Assembly: GCF_024346395.1 (NCBI RefSeq)
Contig: NZ_JAGQCW010000007.1
Span: forward strand, 1 to 64,000
Direction: 5' to 3'
Source: Cyanobium sp. AMD-g
GTDB taxonomy: Bacteria > Cyanobacteriota > Cyanobacteriia > PCC-6307 > Cyanobiaceae
Length of the DNA stretch: 64,000 nucleotides
A program made the position numbers and the translations under genes. Position 1 is the first letter of the stretch; each line of letters opens with the position of its first letter. Shown here piece by piece: positions 43,882 to 54,656 of this stretch. The notes under the pieces are model-generated. The model had not been told where the DNA came from and did no database searches. It saw only the letters and a program-made list of their open reading frames with translations.

Positions 43882-45114
43882 TCAGCCCACCACCTGCAGG
43901 CTGAACGGCGGCGCCAGCGACGCCCCTGCCCAGGCGGCCGTCGCGTCCTCGCCGCTCCACACCAGCAGCTCCACCAGATCGCCGATCCGCTCGCCGCCAC
44001 CGTCCGCGTCCCTGTCTCCCAGCTGTAGGTCGTGCGGCATCAGGGCTTCCGCTGTCCAGCGCTGCTCCAGTGCTGGCTGGCCCAGGTCCAGCGGCGGCCC
44101 GTCCACCAGCAGCGGCAGCACCCGCAGCCGTGCCTCGCCGGCGATCGCCAGCGACACCCGCAGCGCCGATCCGGCCGCCATCAGTGCATACAGCGGCACC
44201 CCCGGCACAAGACGCCCATTGAGGCTTCGGTGGGGCAACAAATGGTTGAACGGCGCGCAGGCCTCCTCCGCCACGTGCCTGATCGCTTCCGGCACCTCTG
44301 GCGCCTCGGCCCGCCGGAACAGCTGCTCATTCGGAAAGCCGATCGCATCGGCCATGGCCCGGCCATACACCTCCGCCTGGGCGGCGCCATCGAAATTCCC
44401 CTGCGCGAAGAACTGGCGCGCCGCCTGGAAGCTGCCCTCCAGGCCCCGCTCGCCATGCAGGTGGAAGTAGAGGCAGTTGTAGAAGCCGAATTTGATGCTG
44501 GCCCCGTAGGCGCTGCGCACCGTGGTGAGGTGGGCGCCGCCGCAGAGGGCCTCCGGTAGGAAGTCGTCTGAGGCCACCGCCGCCTGCTCTACCCCCACCA
44601 GCCACAGGTAATCCAGGTGGTGTTCGGCCGTGATCGCTTCGCGCTTGAAGGCGAACGGTTTGCGGGCCACCAGCGGGCTGCCCGCCTTGCCGCACACCAG
44701 GTTCAGGTAGGTGAAGTTGACGCAATCAAAGCTGGCCACCACCGCCGCGCTGGCCCAGAAGCCGTCCACCGCCTCCCGATCCAGCAGCAGCAGCTCGTCG
44801 GCATCCACCGACAGCACCACATCGCCCGTCGCCAGCCCGTAGCCGTGGATCCGCTTCTCCCGCTCGCCGGAGAACACCCCGTGGTGGTAGTGGATCGGCA
44901 CCCCCAGCCGCCGGCCCAGCAGGGCGAACAGGCCGGCCGCCCGTTGGCTCGGCTGCTCCAGATCCCGCCCCACCAGCGGCTCGAGCAGCTCCCGTGTGAA
45001 CTGGAACGGCCCGTCGTTCACCACGATCTCGTCCACCCAGGCCAGCCGCTCCACCACCCGCTCGATGAAATCGAAGTCCTCGAAGAACTGGATCACCACC
45101 GAGACGCTCGCCAT
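43882..45114 (-). CDS. GT2-like glycosyltransferase
   Basis: 410 residues. The N-terminal VSVVIQFFEDFDFIERVVER and VDEIVVNDGPFQF, with GDVVLSVDADELLLLD (the DxD site), place it in the GT2/WaaE-like group. The remaining 250 residues include a helical domain and a C-terminal beta-rich domain (LRVSLAIAGEARLRVLPLLV). It starts 4 bp after cysS and may be cotranscribed with the rfb genes. The 3' end holds one copy of the repeat that flanks hicAB. Confidence 0.85.
   Translation of the reverse strand: MASVSVVIQFFEDFDFIERVVERLAWVDEIVVNDGPFQFTRELLEPLVGRDLEQPSQRAAGLFALLGRRLGVPIHYHHGVFSGEREKRIHGYGLATGDVVLSVDADELLLLDREAVDGFWASAAVVASFDCVNFTYLNLVCGKAGSPLVARKPFAFKREAITAEHHLDYLWLVGVEQAAVASDDFLPEALCGGAHLTTVRSAYGASIKFGFYNCLYFHLHGERGLEGSFQAARQFFAQGNFDGAAQAEVYGRAMADAIGFPNEQLFRRAEAPEVPEAIRHVAEEACAPFNHLLPHRSLNGRLVPGVPLYALMAAGSALRVSLAIAGEARLRVLPLLVDGPPLDLGQPALEQRWTAEALMPHDLQLGDRDADGGGERIGDLVELLVWSGEDATAAWAGASLAPPFSLQVVG
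43891..43925. repeat. Right copy of a 35-bp direct repeat flanking hicAB
   Basis: Identical to 43324-43358. Read on the reverse strand, this copy encodes the C-terminal GASLAPPFSLQVV of the GT2-like gene, so this is likely the original and the left copy a duplicate. Confidence 0.9.
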
Positions 45115-45118
45115 CGGC

Positions 45119-46575
<1,457 letters not shown>

Positions 46576-46579
<4 letters not shown>

Positions 46580-47721
46580 CGGCCCGCTCCCGCCTTCGCC
46601 TGGCCCAGACGGCCGCCGCCGTAGCCGGCCCGGCTGCGCACGTTGGTGCACCAGTCGCCGTGCGCCAGGTACCACTCCACCGTCTGCCGCAGGCCCTGGT
46701 TGAAGTCATGGCGGGGCTGCCAGCCCAGCTCGGTGCTGATCCGCTCCGGGTCGATGGCGTAGCGCCGATCGTGGCCCGGCCGGTCGGCCACCGGCGTGAT
46801 CAGGCCGGCATGGGGGGAGCCGGTGGGCCGCAGCTCGTCCATCAGGGCGCAGATGGCCTGCACCACCTGCTTGTTGGTGCGCTCGCCATGGCCACCGACG
46901 CAGTAGCTGCGTCCGACTTCGCCGCTGGTGGCCGCCAGCAGCAGGGCCTCCACATGGTCCTCCACGTACAGCCAGTCACGCACATTGGCGCCATCGCCAT
47001 ACAGCGGGATCGGCTCGCCGGCGGCGGCCTTGAGGATCACCACCGGGATCAGCTTCTCGGGGAACTGCCAGGGGCCGTAGTTGTTGCTGCAGTTGGTCAG
47101 CACCACCGGCAGCCCGTAGGTGTGGTGCCAGGCCTGCACCAGGTGATCGCTGCCCGCCTTGCTGGCCGAATAGGGGCTGCGCGGGTCGTAGGGGGTGGTT
47201 TCCGAAAACCGCCCGCTGGCCCCCAGGGAGCCGAAGACTTCGTCGGTGCTGATGTGGTGGAAGCGGAACTGCTCCCGGCGCTTCGGCGCCAGCCCCTCCC
47301 AGTGACTCCGCACCGCCTGCAGCAGGTTGTAGGTGCCCATCACGTTGCTGACCAGGAACGCGCCCGGATCGTCGATCGAGCGGTCGACGTGGCTTTCGGC
47401 CGCCAGGTGCAGCACCAGATCCGGATCGGCCTGCCGCACCGCCGCCGCCACCGCCTCGCCATCGGCCAGATCCACCTGCAGCAGCCGGTGGCGCGGGCCG
47501 TCGGAGCGCTCGGCAGCCTCACCCAGCTGCGCCAGGGTGTTGTAGACACCCAGCAGATCGCTGGCGTAGCCCATCTTGTCGAGGTTGAACACCGTCACGG
47601 TGCTGCCCCGCAACAGCCGCCGCACCAGCGCACCGCCGATGAAGCCCGCCCCCCCCGTCACCAGGATGCGGCGACGGCCGGCGAGCAGCACCGGCAGGTC
47701 GATGGGGTGGTTGGGGAGCAT
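46576..47721 (-). CDS. rfbB: dTDP-glucose 4,6-dehydratase
   Basis: 381 residues from the ATG at 47721. The extended SDR has the NAD motif [17 protein letters not shown], the catalytic [10 protein letters not shown] (YxxxK) and [12 protein letters not shown], plus ESHVDRSI. It makes dTDP-4-keto-6-deoxyglucose for dTDP-rhamnose. It lies between rfbD and cysS on the same strand. No rfbA or rfbC is visible in the window. Confidence 0.95.
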
Positions 47722-47753
47722 CGGGATGGGGCGAAACGACAAAAAAGGGGAGG

Positions 47754-48653
47754 TCAGGCCGGGGGCAGGGGGATCTGCGCCAGCACCTCGGCCAGGGCGG
47801 CCTGCCAGTGCTGGCCCTCCAGCTCCAGTGCATGGCGGGTGGTGCTGGTTTCCAGCAGCGAGTAGGCGGGGCGTCGGGCCGGGGTGGGGTAGTCGGCGGT
47901 GGTGATCGGTTTCACCCGGGCCGGGGTGTTGATCAGCCCCCGCGCCGCCGCCTGGGCGCCGATGGCCACGGCGAAGTCATACCAGCTGGCGGCGCCGCAG
48001 TCGCTCCAGTGGTGGCGTCCGCTCGCGCCCCGCGCGATCACCCGCCAGCAGGCGGCCGCCAGTCCGGACGTGGCCGTGGGGCAGCCCACCTGGTCGGCCA
48101 CCACCCCCAGGGCTTCGCCGGCGGCGGCTTTGGCCCGGTGCAGCCGCAGCATGGTGAGGCAGAAGTTGGCCCCCACCGGCCCGTACACCCAGCTGGTGCG
48201 CAGCAGGCACAGGCGTTCCGCTGGCAGGGCGGCCGCCGCCCGCCGCTCCCCTTCGGCCTTGGTGGCGCCGTAGACCCCCAGGGGCGCCAACGCCTGCTCC
48301 GGTGTGTAGGGATGGCCCTGTTCACCGTCGAAGACGAAATCGGTGCTCACCTGCAGCAGCCGCCCGCCGCCGCTGGCCAGGGCTTCGGCGAAGGCCCCGG
48401 GGGCACCAGCGTTCACCGCCTCGGCCAGCGCCGGTTCCGACTCGGCCCGATCCACCGCCGTGTAGGCACCGGCGTTGAGCACCCAGTCGGGCCGGTGCTG
48501 GTCCACCGCCGCCCGGCAGGCGGCCGCATCGGCCAGATCAAGCTCGCCCCGGCCCGTGGCGATCAGCTCGATGCCGGCGGGGGCCGAGGCCACCAGGGCC
48601 TGTCCCAGCTGGCCGTGGCGGCCGGTCAGCAGCACCCGCACCGGTTCAGGCAT
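47754..48653 (-). CDS. rfbD: dTDP-4-dehydrorhamnose reductase
   Basis: 299 residues. The sequence has LLTGRHGQLGQALVASA, STDFVFDGEQGHPYTPEQAL and YGATKAEGERRAA, the motifs of the RmlD group. It reduces dTDP-4-keto-rhamnose to dTDP-L-rhamnose with NAD(P)H. It starts 44 bp downstream of polA and 33 bp upstream of rfbB on the same strand. The product is a likely donor for the glycosyltransferases in this region. Confidence 0.95.
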   Translation of the reverse strand: MPEPVRVLLTGRHGQLGQALVASAPAGIELIATGRGELDLADAAACRAAVDQHRPDWVLNAGAYTAVDRAESEPALAEAVNAGAPGAFAEALASGGGRLLQVSTDFVFDGEQGHPYTPEQALAPLGVYGATKAEGERRAAAALPAERLCLLRTSWVYGPVGANFCLTMLRLHRAKAAAGEALGVVADQVGCPTATSGLAAACWRVIARGASGRHHWSDCGAASWYDFAVAIGAQAAARGLINTPARVKPITTADYPTPARRPAYSLLETSTTRHALELEGQHWQAALAEVLAQIPLPPA

Positions 48654-48696
48654 CGATGGCGGGGGAAAAGCTCAGGCGCAGCCTACCTTCGCGTGG

Positions 48697-51642
48697 CTAT
48701 TTCGCCTCCATCCAGTTGGGGCCGACCCCGGTGTCCACCACCAGGGGCACCAGCAGTTGCACCGCCTGCTCCATGGTGCGCTGGGTGAGCTGCCGCACCT
48801 CCTCCAGTGCTTCCGGCGCCGCCTCCAGCACCAGCTCGTCGTGCACCTGCAGCAGTAGGCGCGCCGGTAGGCCCGCCGCCGTGAGCGCTTGCTGGAGGCT
48901 CACCATGGCCAGCTTGATGATGTCGGCGCTGGAGCCCTGGATCGGGGCATTGGCGGCCGCCCGCAACTGCTGGGCCTCCATGCCGCCCCGGCGGGCCACC
49001 TCCAGGTCGATCTCCAGCGGATCCTTGCCCCGCAGCCGGCCCAGGCCGCCGGGATCGAAGTGGAACGGCCGCCGCCGCCCCAGGATCGTCTCCACGTAGC
49101 CGCGGCTGAGGGCCAGCCGCTCCTGCAGCTCCAGGTACAGGAACACCCGCGGGTATCGCTGCTTGTAGAGACCCAGGAACTCCTTGGCCCGCGCCTGGCC
49201 CATGCCGGTCTCCCGTGCCAGCCGCTGGGCCCCCATGCCGTAGATCACCCCGAAGTTGATCGTCTTGCCCAGGCGCCGCTCCTCTGGCGTCACCGTGTCG
49301 GTCTCCAGCAGCAGCCGGGCGGTCAGGGCGTGGACGTCGTCGCCCTCGTTGTAGGCCTGCACCAGCACCGGTTCGCCCGAGAGGTGGGTGAGGATGCGCA
49401 GCTCGATCTGGGAGTAGTCGGCGCTGATCATCCGCCAGCCCTCCTGGGGCAGGAAGGCCTTGCGGATGCGGCGGCTGAACTCGGTGCGGATGGGGATGTT
49501 CTGCAGGTTGGGGTTGCTGCTCGACAGCCGCCCGGTGGCGGTCACCGCCTGGTTGAAATCCGTGTGCACCCTCCCGGTCTCCGGCTCCACCAGCGCCGGC
49601 AGGGCCTCCACGTAGGTGCTCAGCAGCTTGCTGAGCGTGCGGTGCTCCAGCACCAGCTTCACCACCGGGTGGTCGTCCTCCAGCTTCTCCAGCACCGCCG
49701 CGTCGGTGCTCCAGCCGGTTTTGGTGCGGCGCGATTTCTTGCGGTCGAGCCCCAGGGTGTCGAACAGCAGTTCCCCCAGTTGCTTCGGGGAGGCCAGGTT
49801 GAAGTCGACTCCCGCCGCTTCCTGGGCCTCCCGCTCCAGCCGCACCAGGGTGCTGCTCAGCTCCTCGGCCAGCTCCTTGAGGTAGGGCACGTCGATGCGG
49901 ATGCCGGTGGCCTCCATCTGGGCCAGCACCGGCTCCAGGGGCAGCTCCACCTGCTGCAGCAGCAGGGGCAGCTGGGGCCCCATCGCCGCCAGCTGCTCCG
50001 CCAGCAACGCTCCCAGACGCCGGGTGAGGTGCACGTCCATGGCGCAGTAGCGCGCCGCCGCCTCGACCGGCACGTCGGCGAAGCTCTGCCCCTTGGCGAC
50101 CAGATCGCTGTAGGCCGTGGGATGCAGCCCGAAGTTGCGCTCCGCCATGGCCTCCAGGCCATGCTTGTCGTTGGCATCCCGCAGGTAGTCCGCCAGCAGG
50201 GTGTCCATCACCACTCCGGCCAGGGGCAGCCCATGGCGCAGCAGGATCAGGCGGTCGTACTTGGCGTTCTGGAGTGCCTTGGGGTGCCCGGCGCTGGCCA
50301 GCCAGGGCCCCAGGGCCAGCAGCACCGCATCCAGGGGCAGCTGCACCGGCGCGGGCGGCGGCGTGCTGAGCAGGTCGGCGGCCGGTGGGCTGTGGTGGCC
50401 GATGGGCACGTAGGCCAGGTCCGCCAGGCCCTCTCCCCAGCAGACGCCGATCCCCACCAGCTCCGCCTTGAAGGGATTGAGGGAGGTGGTCTCGGTGTCG
50501 AGGGCCACCGGCGCCGCCGGATCGCTGCAGGCCAGCAGCCGCTCGATCAGGGCGGCCAGGGCCTCTGGGGTGGTGATCAGCTGCGGCCGCAGGGCCGGCA
50601 GGCCGTCTTCGGCCCCGGGCTCTGTCGCCGCGGACAGCTCTGGCGTCGCTGGATCGCTGGCGGGGGCGGATGGGCCTGTGGCGGTAGCGGCTTGGGCAGT
50701 GGCGGAGGGCTCCGGGGGCTCCGCCGAGAACAGGCGGGCGAAGCCCTCGGTCTGCTTCACCAGGCTGAACAGCTCCAGCTCCGCCAGCCGCGCCCCCAGC
50801 CCCTCGCTGTCCACCCGCCCCAGGGCCAGGCGGGGCTCCTCTGGCAACGGGATCTGCACCAGGATCTCGGCCAGCATGCGGGAGCGGAAGGCGTTCTCAC
50901 GGTCGGTTTCCAGCTTGGTTTTGAGGGCCCCCTTCTGCTGGTCGAGGGCGGCGTAGATGCCGTCCAGGTCGCCGTGGGCCTTGAGCAGGGTCAGGGCCGT
51001 CTTGGGCCCCACCCCCTTGACCCCGGGGATGTTGTCGGAGCTGTCGCCGGTGAGGGCCTTGAGGTCCACCACCCCCTCCGGCGGCACCCCCAGCTTCTCG
51101 ATCACCTGGGCGCGGCGGATCTGGGTCGGGCCGCTGTTCTTGGCGTAGGGGCCGCCACCCATGTACAGCACGCTGATGTCCCGCTCGTCGTCCACGAGCT
51201 GGAACAGGTCGCGGTCGCCGGAGAGGATCCGCACCCGCCAGCCCTCGCCCGCCGCCCGGTTGGCCAGGGTGCCGAGCACGTCGTCGGCCTCGTAGCCCGG
51301 CGCCATCGACAGGGGCAGGTCGAGGCAGTCCCTGAGGATGGCCTGCAGGTTGGCCAGGTCGGCGAAGAAGTGTTCCGGTGCCTCCTCCCGGTGGGCCTTG
51401 TAGGCGGCGTCCGCCTCATGGCGGAAGGTGGGTTCGGCCGTGTCGAAGGCGATCACCACCCCCTGGGGGGCCAGACCCTTGCAGTTGTCGAGCAGGGCCT
51501 TGAGGAAGCCGTAGGTGACGCTGGTGGGCACGCCGTCCTTCGTGCTCAGGCCCCCCTCACCGCCCTTGGCGAAGGCGTAGAAGCTGCGGAAGGCCAGGGA
51601 GTGGCCGTCCACCAGCAGCAACAGGGGCTTGTCCCGCTCCAT
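48697..51642 (-). CDS. polA: DNA polymerase I
   Basis: 981 residues from the ATG at 51642 (a start 11 codons upstream is less likely). The order is: 5'-3' exonuclease/FEN domain (about 1-300, LLLVDGHSLAFRSFYAF, GDRDLFQLVD), an Ala/Pro linker near 320-360, a 3'-5' exonuclease domain that keeps the DTETTSLNPF and YCAMDVHLT motifs, then the family A polymerase with ADYSQIELRILTHLS, INFGVIYGMG and VHDELV. It repairs DNA and removes Okazaki primers. The intact DTET indicates active proofreading. Confidence 0.97.
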   Translation of the reverse strand: MERDKPLLLLVDGHSLAFRSFYAFAKGGEGGLSTKDGVPTSVTYGFLKALLDNCKGLAPQGVVIAFDTAEPTFRHEADAAYKAHREEAPEHFFADLANLQAILRDCLDLPLSMAPGYEADDVLGTLANRAAGEGWRVRILSGDRDLFQLVDDERDISVLYMGGGPYAKNSGPTQIRRAQVIEKLGVPPEGVVDLKALTGDSSDNIPGVKGVGPKTALTLLKAHGDLDGIYAALDQQKGALKTKLETDRENAFRSRMLAEILVQIPLPEEPRLALGRVDSEGLGARLAELELFSLVKQTEGFARLFSAEPPEPSATAQAATATGPSAPASDPATPELSAATEPGAEDGLPALRPQLITTPEALAALIERLLACSDPAAPVALDTETTSLNPFKAELVGIGVCWGEGLADLAYVPIGHHSPPAADLLSTPPPAPVQLPLDAVLLALGPWLASAGHPKALQNAKYDRLILLRHGLPLAGVVMDTLLADYLRDANDKHGLEAMAERNFGLHPTAYSDLVAKGQSFADVPVEAAARYCAMDVHLTRRLGALLAEQLAAMGPQLPLLLQQVELPLEPVLAQMEATGIRIDVPYLKELAEELSSTLVRLEREAQEAAGVDFNLASPKQLGELLFDTLGLDRKKSRRTKTGWSTDAAVLEKLEDDHPVVKLVLEHRTLSKLLSTYVEALPALVEPETGRVHTDFNQAVTATGRLSSSNPNLQNIPIRTEFSRRIRKAFLPQEGWRMISADYSQIELRILTHLSGEPVLVQAYNEGDDVHALTARLLLETDTVTPEERRLGKTINFGVIYGMGAQRLARETGMGQARAKEFLGLYKQRYPRVFLYLELQERLALSRGYVETILGRRRPFHFDPGGLGRLRGKDPLEIDLEVARRGGMEAQQLRAAANAPIQGSSADIIKLAMVSLQQALTAAGLPARLLLQVHDELVLEAAPEALEEVRQLTQRTMEQAVQLLVPLVVDTGVGPNWMEAK

Positions 51643-51704
51643 GGCCGTCCCTGGGATCCGCCCGCCGATCGCCACAGCCTGCCATCCGGCGGCCCGGAAG
51701 CGCC

Positions 51705-52265
51705 GTGACGACCACCGGGCGGGCCGCCTTCAGCCGTTGTCGCCAGTACCGCTGGTGGCTGGAGCGGGTGTGGGAGCCGCAGGGCAGCCGCCTGCTGTTC
51801 ATCGGCCTCAACCCCTCCCGCGCCGACCATCGCCACGACGACCCCACCCTGCGGCGGCTGATGGCCTTCGCCGCCGGCTGGGGCTACGGCGGACTGGAGG
51901 TGCTCAACCTCTTCGGCCGCATCAGCCCGAGCCCGGCGGCCCTGGCCCATGCCGCCGATCCGGTGGGCGCCGCCAACGGGGCCTGGCTGCGGCGGCGCCT
52001 GCGGGCCGGGGCGGGGCCGGTGTGGCTGGGCTGGGGCAACGGCGGTCGGCGGCAGGGCCAGTCCGAACGGGTGCTGGCGCTGCTGGCCCCCCACCAGCCG
52101 CGGCTGGTCTGCCTCGGCCTCACCGCCTCCGGCGCCCCGCTCCATCCCCTCTACCAACCGGCGGCGAGCCTGTTGCAGCCCTATGGGCCATCCTGTGGGC
52201 GTTCAGCCGCAGCCGCTGCTCCATGGCCCGCACCCCCCGCCGCTATGCCATCCACCTGTTCCTGA
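51705..52265 (+). CDS. DUF1643-family protein
   Basis: 186 residues from a GTG at 51705. The family signature RLLFIGLNPSRADHRHDDPT, TLRRLMAFAAGWGYGGLEVLNLF and VWLGWGNGG match DUF1643. No catalytic role is established. It is divergent from polA with about 60 bp between the starts. Its last 43 nt overlap the next small gene in another frame; the terminal Ser/Ala-rich residues may therefore be non-conserved. Confidence 0.8.
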   Translation: MTTTGRAAFSRCRQYRWWLERVWEPQGSRLLFIGLNPSRADHRHDDPTLRRLMAFAAGWGYGGLEVLNLFGRISPSPAALAHAADPVGAANGAWLRRRLRAGAGPVWLGWGNGGRRQGQSERVLALLAPHQPRLVCLGLTASGAPLHPLYQPAASLLQPYGPSCGRSAAAAAPWPAPPAAMPSTCS

Positions 52266-52465
52266 GTGGCGGCCACCACCAGGAGGTGCACTTCAACACC
52301 CTGGAGGACTTCCAGACCTGGTACGGCGGGGTGCTGAACGCGGCGTCCCTCGATGCTTTCGTCAACGTGCCGATCAGCGACCTGACCAGCGAGTTCCTCG
52401 TGCTGCGGGCCGGCAGCGTCCAGGCGATCCGGGTGGAGCCGATCTACGGCGCCCTCGAAGACTGA
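52223..52465 (+). CDS. Conserved small cyanobacterial protein
   Basis: 80 residues from the ATG at 52223. It reads MARTPRRYAIHLFLSGGHHQ, then VHFNTLEDFQTWYGGVLN and FVNVPISDLTSEFLVLRAG. This looks like a compact alpha/beta protein. I recognise no named family, but the sequence has strong coding character. It overlaps DUF1643 by 43 nt. Confidence 0.65.
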   Translation: MARTPRRYAIHLFLSGGHHQEVHFNTLEDFQTWYGGVLNAASLDAFVNVPISDLTSEFLVLRAGSVQAIRVEPIYGALED

Positions 52466-52488
52466 GCCAGGCCCCCCAGGGCTGATCC

Positions 52489-53931
52489 TCAAAGGGCGGC
52501 GGCGATTCGCTCCCGGTCGCTGCCCAGCCGGTGCAGCAGCAGCCAGGTGGTGAGCAGATCGGGCCCTTTCAGGCTGCCCAGCAGGGCGGCCCGCAGGCCC
52601 TTCATCAGCACCCCTTTCTTGACGCCGGCGGCCGTCGCGGCCTCCGCCAGCAGCCCCTGGGCGGTCTCGGCGTCGAGCGGGCCCTCCGGCAGCCGCTCCA
52701 GCAGGGCGCCCAGGGCGCCGCGGCTGCCCGGGTCGGTCCGCAGGGCCAGGGCCGGCTCGTCCGGCTCCGGCGTTTCAAAGAAGGGGGCGGCCTGGTCGAC
52801 CCCGTCCGCCAGCAGGCTGAGCGAGGGCCCCAGCAGGGCGCAGAGATCCTCCTGCCAGGCGGCGTCAGCGGCCGCCCCCTCGCCCCAGCCCCGGGCCTGC
52901 CAGAGGGGCAGCAGCCGCTGGCGCAGCTCGCCGGCCGCCAGCCCATGCAGTACCTGGGCGTTGAGCCAGTTGAGCTTGTCCCAGTCGAAGCGCGCCCCGG
53001 CCCGGTTCACCCGCTCGAACGAGAACACCGCCGCCGCCTGCTCGAGGCTGAAGCGCTCGCCGATTCCCTCCGGCGGCGACCAGCCCAGCAGGGTCATGTA
53101 GTTGACCAGGGCCTCGGCGGTGTAGCCCATGGCGCGGAAATCGCCCACCGAAGTGACGCCATCGCGCTTGGAGAGCTTGCGGCCCTCCTGGTTGAGGATC
53201 AAAGGGGTGTGGGCGAACAGGGGCGGCGTCAGCCCCAGGGCGGCGTAGAGCAGCAGCTGCTTGCCCGTGTTGGCGATGTGGTCCTCGCCGCGGATCACGT
53301 GGCTGATGGCCATGGCGGCGTCGTCCACCACCACCACCAGGTTGTAGAGGGGGTCGCCGATGGCGCCGGCGGGCGCCCGGCGGGCGATCACCATGTCCCC
53401 GCCCAGGTCGCTGCCCGCCCAGCGCATCTCGCCCCGCACCAGGTCGTTCCAGGTGATCGTGGCGCCGTCGTCGATGCGGAAGCGGATCACCGCCTCCCGG
53501 CCCTCGGCGATGTAGGCCTGCTGCTGCTCGGGGGAGAGATCGCGGTGCAGGTTGTCGTAGCGGGGCGCCCGGCCCTCGGCCTGCTGGCGTTCCCGCATCG
53601 CCGCCAGCTCGGCGTCGCTGGCGAAGCAGCGGTAGGCATGGCCGCTTTCGAGCAGCTGGCCGATGGCCTGCCGGTGGGCCTCGATGCGCGCGCTCTGCAC
53701 CACCGGCTCCTCGTCCCAGGTCAGGCCCAGCCAGCGCAGGCCATCGAGGATGTTGTCGGTGAATTCCGGCTTGGAGCGTTCCCGGTCGGTGTCCTCGATG
53801 CGGAGCAGGAAGGCGCCCCCCACGTGGCGGGCGAACAGCCAGTTGAACACCGCCGTGCGGGCGGTGCCGATGTGCAGGGTGCCGGTGGGGCTGGGGGCCA
53901 GCCGAACGCGTACGGGAACCGTTGCGGGCAC
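52489..53931 (-). CDS. gltX: Glutamyl-tRNA synthetase
   Basis: 480 residues from the GTG at 53931, which gives [20 protein letters not shown], the usual start; the frame is open further upstream into the tRNA-Asp gene, so the downstream start is right. The class I motifs are [12 protein letters not shown] and [11 protein letters not shown] (KMSKS-type). In cyanobacteria this enzyme charges tRNA-Glu and often tRNA-Gln, which the amidotransferase then corrects. tRNA-Glu also feeds tetrapyrrole synthesis. Confidence 0.97.
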   Translation of the reverse strand: MPATVPVRVRLAPSPTGTLHIGTARTAVFNWLFARHVGGAFLLRIEDTDRERSKPEFTDNILDGLRWLGLTWDEEPVVQSARIEAHRQAIGQLLESGHAYRCFASDAELAAMRERQQAEGRAPRYDNLHRDLSPEQQQAYIAEGREAVIRFRIDDGATITWNDLVRGEMRWAGSDLGGDMVIARRAPAGAIGDPLYNLVVVVDDAAMAISHVIRGEDHIANTGKQLLLYAALGLTPPLFAHTPLILNQEGRKLSKRDGVTSVGDFRAMGYTAEALVNYMTLLGWSPPEGIGERFSLEQAAAVFSFERVNRAGARFDWDKLNWLNAQVLHGLAAGELRQRLLPLWQARGWGEGAAADAAWQEDLCALLGPSLSLLADGVDQAAPFFETPEPDEPALALRTDPGSRGALGALLERLPEGPLDAETAQGLLAEAATAAGVKKGVLMKGLRAALLGSLKGPDLLTTWLLLHRLGSDRERIAAAL

Positions 53932-53955
53932 GGAAGCGGCTCCAGATGGTGAGAA

Positions 53956-54029
53956 CGGGACTGACGGGGCTCGAACCCGCAACTTCCGCCGTGACAGGGC
54001 GGTGCTCTAACCGATTGAACTACAGTCCC
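53956..54029 (-). tRNA. tRNA-Asp (GUC)
   Basis: A complete cloverleaf on the reverse strand: acceptor GGGACUG/CAGUCCC, D-arm AGUUCAAUCGGUUAGAGC, anticodon arm CCGCCCUGUCACGGCGG with GUC and T-arm GCGGGUUCGAGCCCCGU. The discriminator base is G, as expected for tRNA-Asp. CCA is not encoded. It lies just upstream of gltX on the same strand. Confidence 0.97.
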
Positions 54030-54137
54030 AGACCGACGTTCGAGGCGCGAATCGCCCCGAGGGGTGGATCCGGCACCGATGGGCGATCGCGACGGCGCGG
54101 ACGCCGACTAGGGAAGTATCCATCGTCACCCGTCCCA

Positions 54138-54175
54138 CCGTCAACGCCGCCCGTCAACGCCAAGCCGTCAACGCC
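54138..54175. repeat. Three short direct repeats (ccgtcaacgcc)
   Basis: The 11-mer ccgtcaacgcc occurs at 54138-54148, 54151-54161 and 54165-54175, spaced 13 and 14 bp apart. The stretch lies in the gap between tRNA-Asp and the terminator. No protein-coding sense is apparent. It may be simple slippage or a binding array. Confidence 0.7.
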
Positions 54176-54221
54176 ACCGCTGCTGCCGCTGACCAGGGGT
54201 CAGGGCGACGATCGGCCACAC

Positions 54222-54247
54222 AAAAAGCCCCGTGCAGGGCACGGGGC
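54222..54247 (-). terminator. Rho-independent terminator
   Basis: On the reverse strand gccccgtgc-cct-gcacggggc forms a perfect 9-bp GC-rich stem with a 3-nt loop, followed directly by TTTTT (54226-54222). It ends the leftward transcript of the small gene at 54.3-54.5 kb (and possibly tRNA-Trp), separating it from tRNA-Asp and gltX. Confidence 0.9.
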
Positions 54248-54293
54248 CGATGGCGCTTGACGGTGCTGCGGGGGCGCCGGAACGCCCTGGCCC

Positions 54294-54482
54294 TCAGGGG
54301 CGGAAGCCGGCGGGTTCAATCAGGCGCACCTGATTGCCCCGGGCGGTGAATTCCCGCCCCTGGTCGCTCTGAACCACGACCCGACCTCCGGATTTGACCC
54401 GGATCACCCGGGCCCGAACCCAGCCAAGGGCCGCTGATTCCAGCACCTTGACCACATCACCGGGCTGTAGATCCAACTCCAT
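54294..54482 (-). CDS. Small conserved SH3-like hypothetical protein
   Basis: 62 residues from the ATG at 54482. Longer frames would begin within tRNA-Trp, so this start is preferred. MELDLQPGDVVKVLESAALG, WVRARVIRVKSGGRVVVQS and EFTARGNQVRLIEPAGF describe a small all-beta barrel resembling SH3/KOW folds. It follows tRNA-Trp and is closed by the terminator at 54.2 kb. Function unknown. Confidence 0.7.
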   Translation of the reverse strand: MELDLQPGDVVKVLESAALGWVRARVIRVKSGGRVVVQSDQGREFTARGNQVRLIEPAGFRP

Positions 54483-54518
54483 GTCCGGAACCACGAAACT
54501 GCAAATGGGACCATCGAA

Positions 54519-54591
54519 CGCGCCGTGGAGGACTTGAACCCCCGACATCAGGTTTTGGAGACCTGCGTTCTACCAACTGAACTAACGGCGC
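54519..54591 (-). tRNA. tRNA-Trp (CCA)
   Basis: A complete reverse-strand cloverleaf: acceptor GCGCCGU/ACGGCGC with discriminator G, D-arm AGUUCAGUUGGUAGAAC, anticodon arm CAGGUCUCCAAAACCUG with CCA, and T-arm CGGGGGUUCAAGUCCUC. CCA at the 3' end is not encoded. It lies between rplS and the small SH3-like gene, all on the same strand. Confidence 0.97.
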
Positions 54592-54656
54592 AAGGCGATG
54601 GTCCCTGGAAAGCGTGAAAGGGAAACCCGGGCAATGAAATCCCGAGAAACCAGGCT

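Noticed and set aside
48889-51708. A 939-codon open frame on the + strand opposite polA
   Set aside because: It is Gln/Gly/Ala/His-rich, matches no family and is the antisense shadow of a GC-rich gene whose codon third positions avoid stops.
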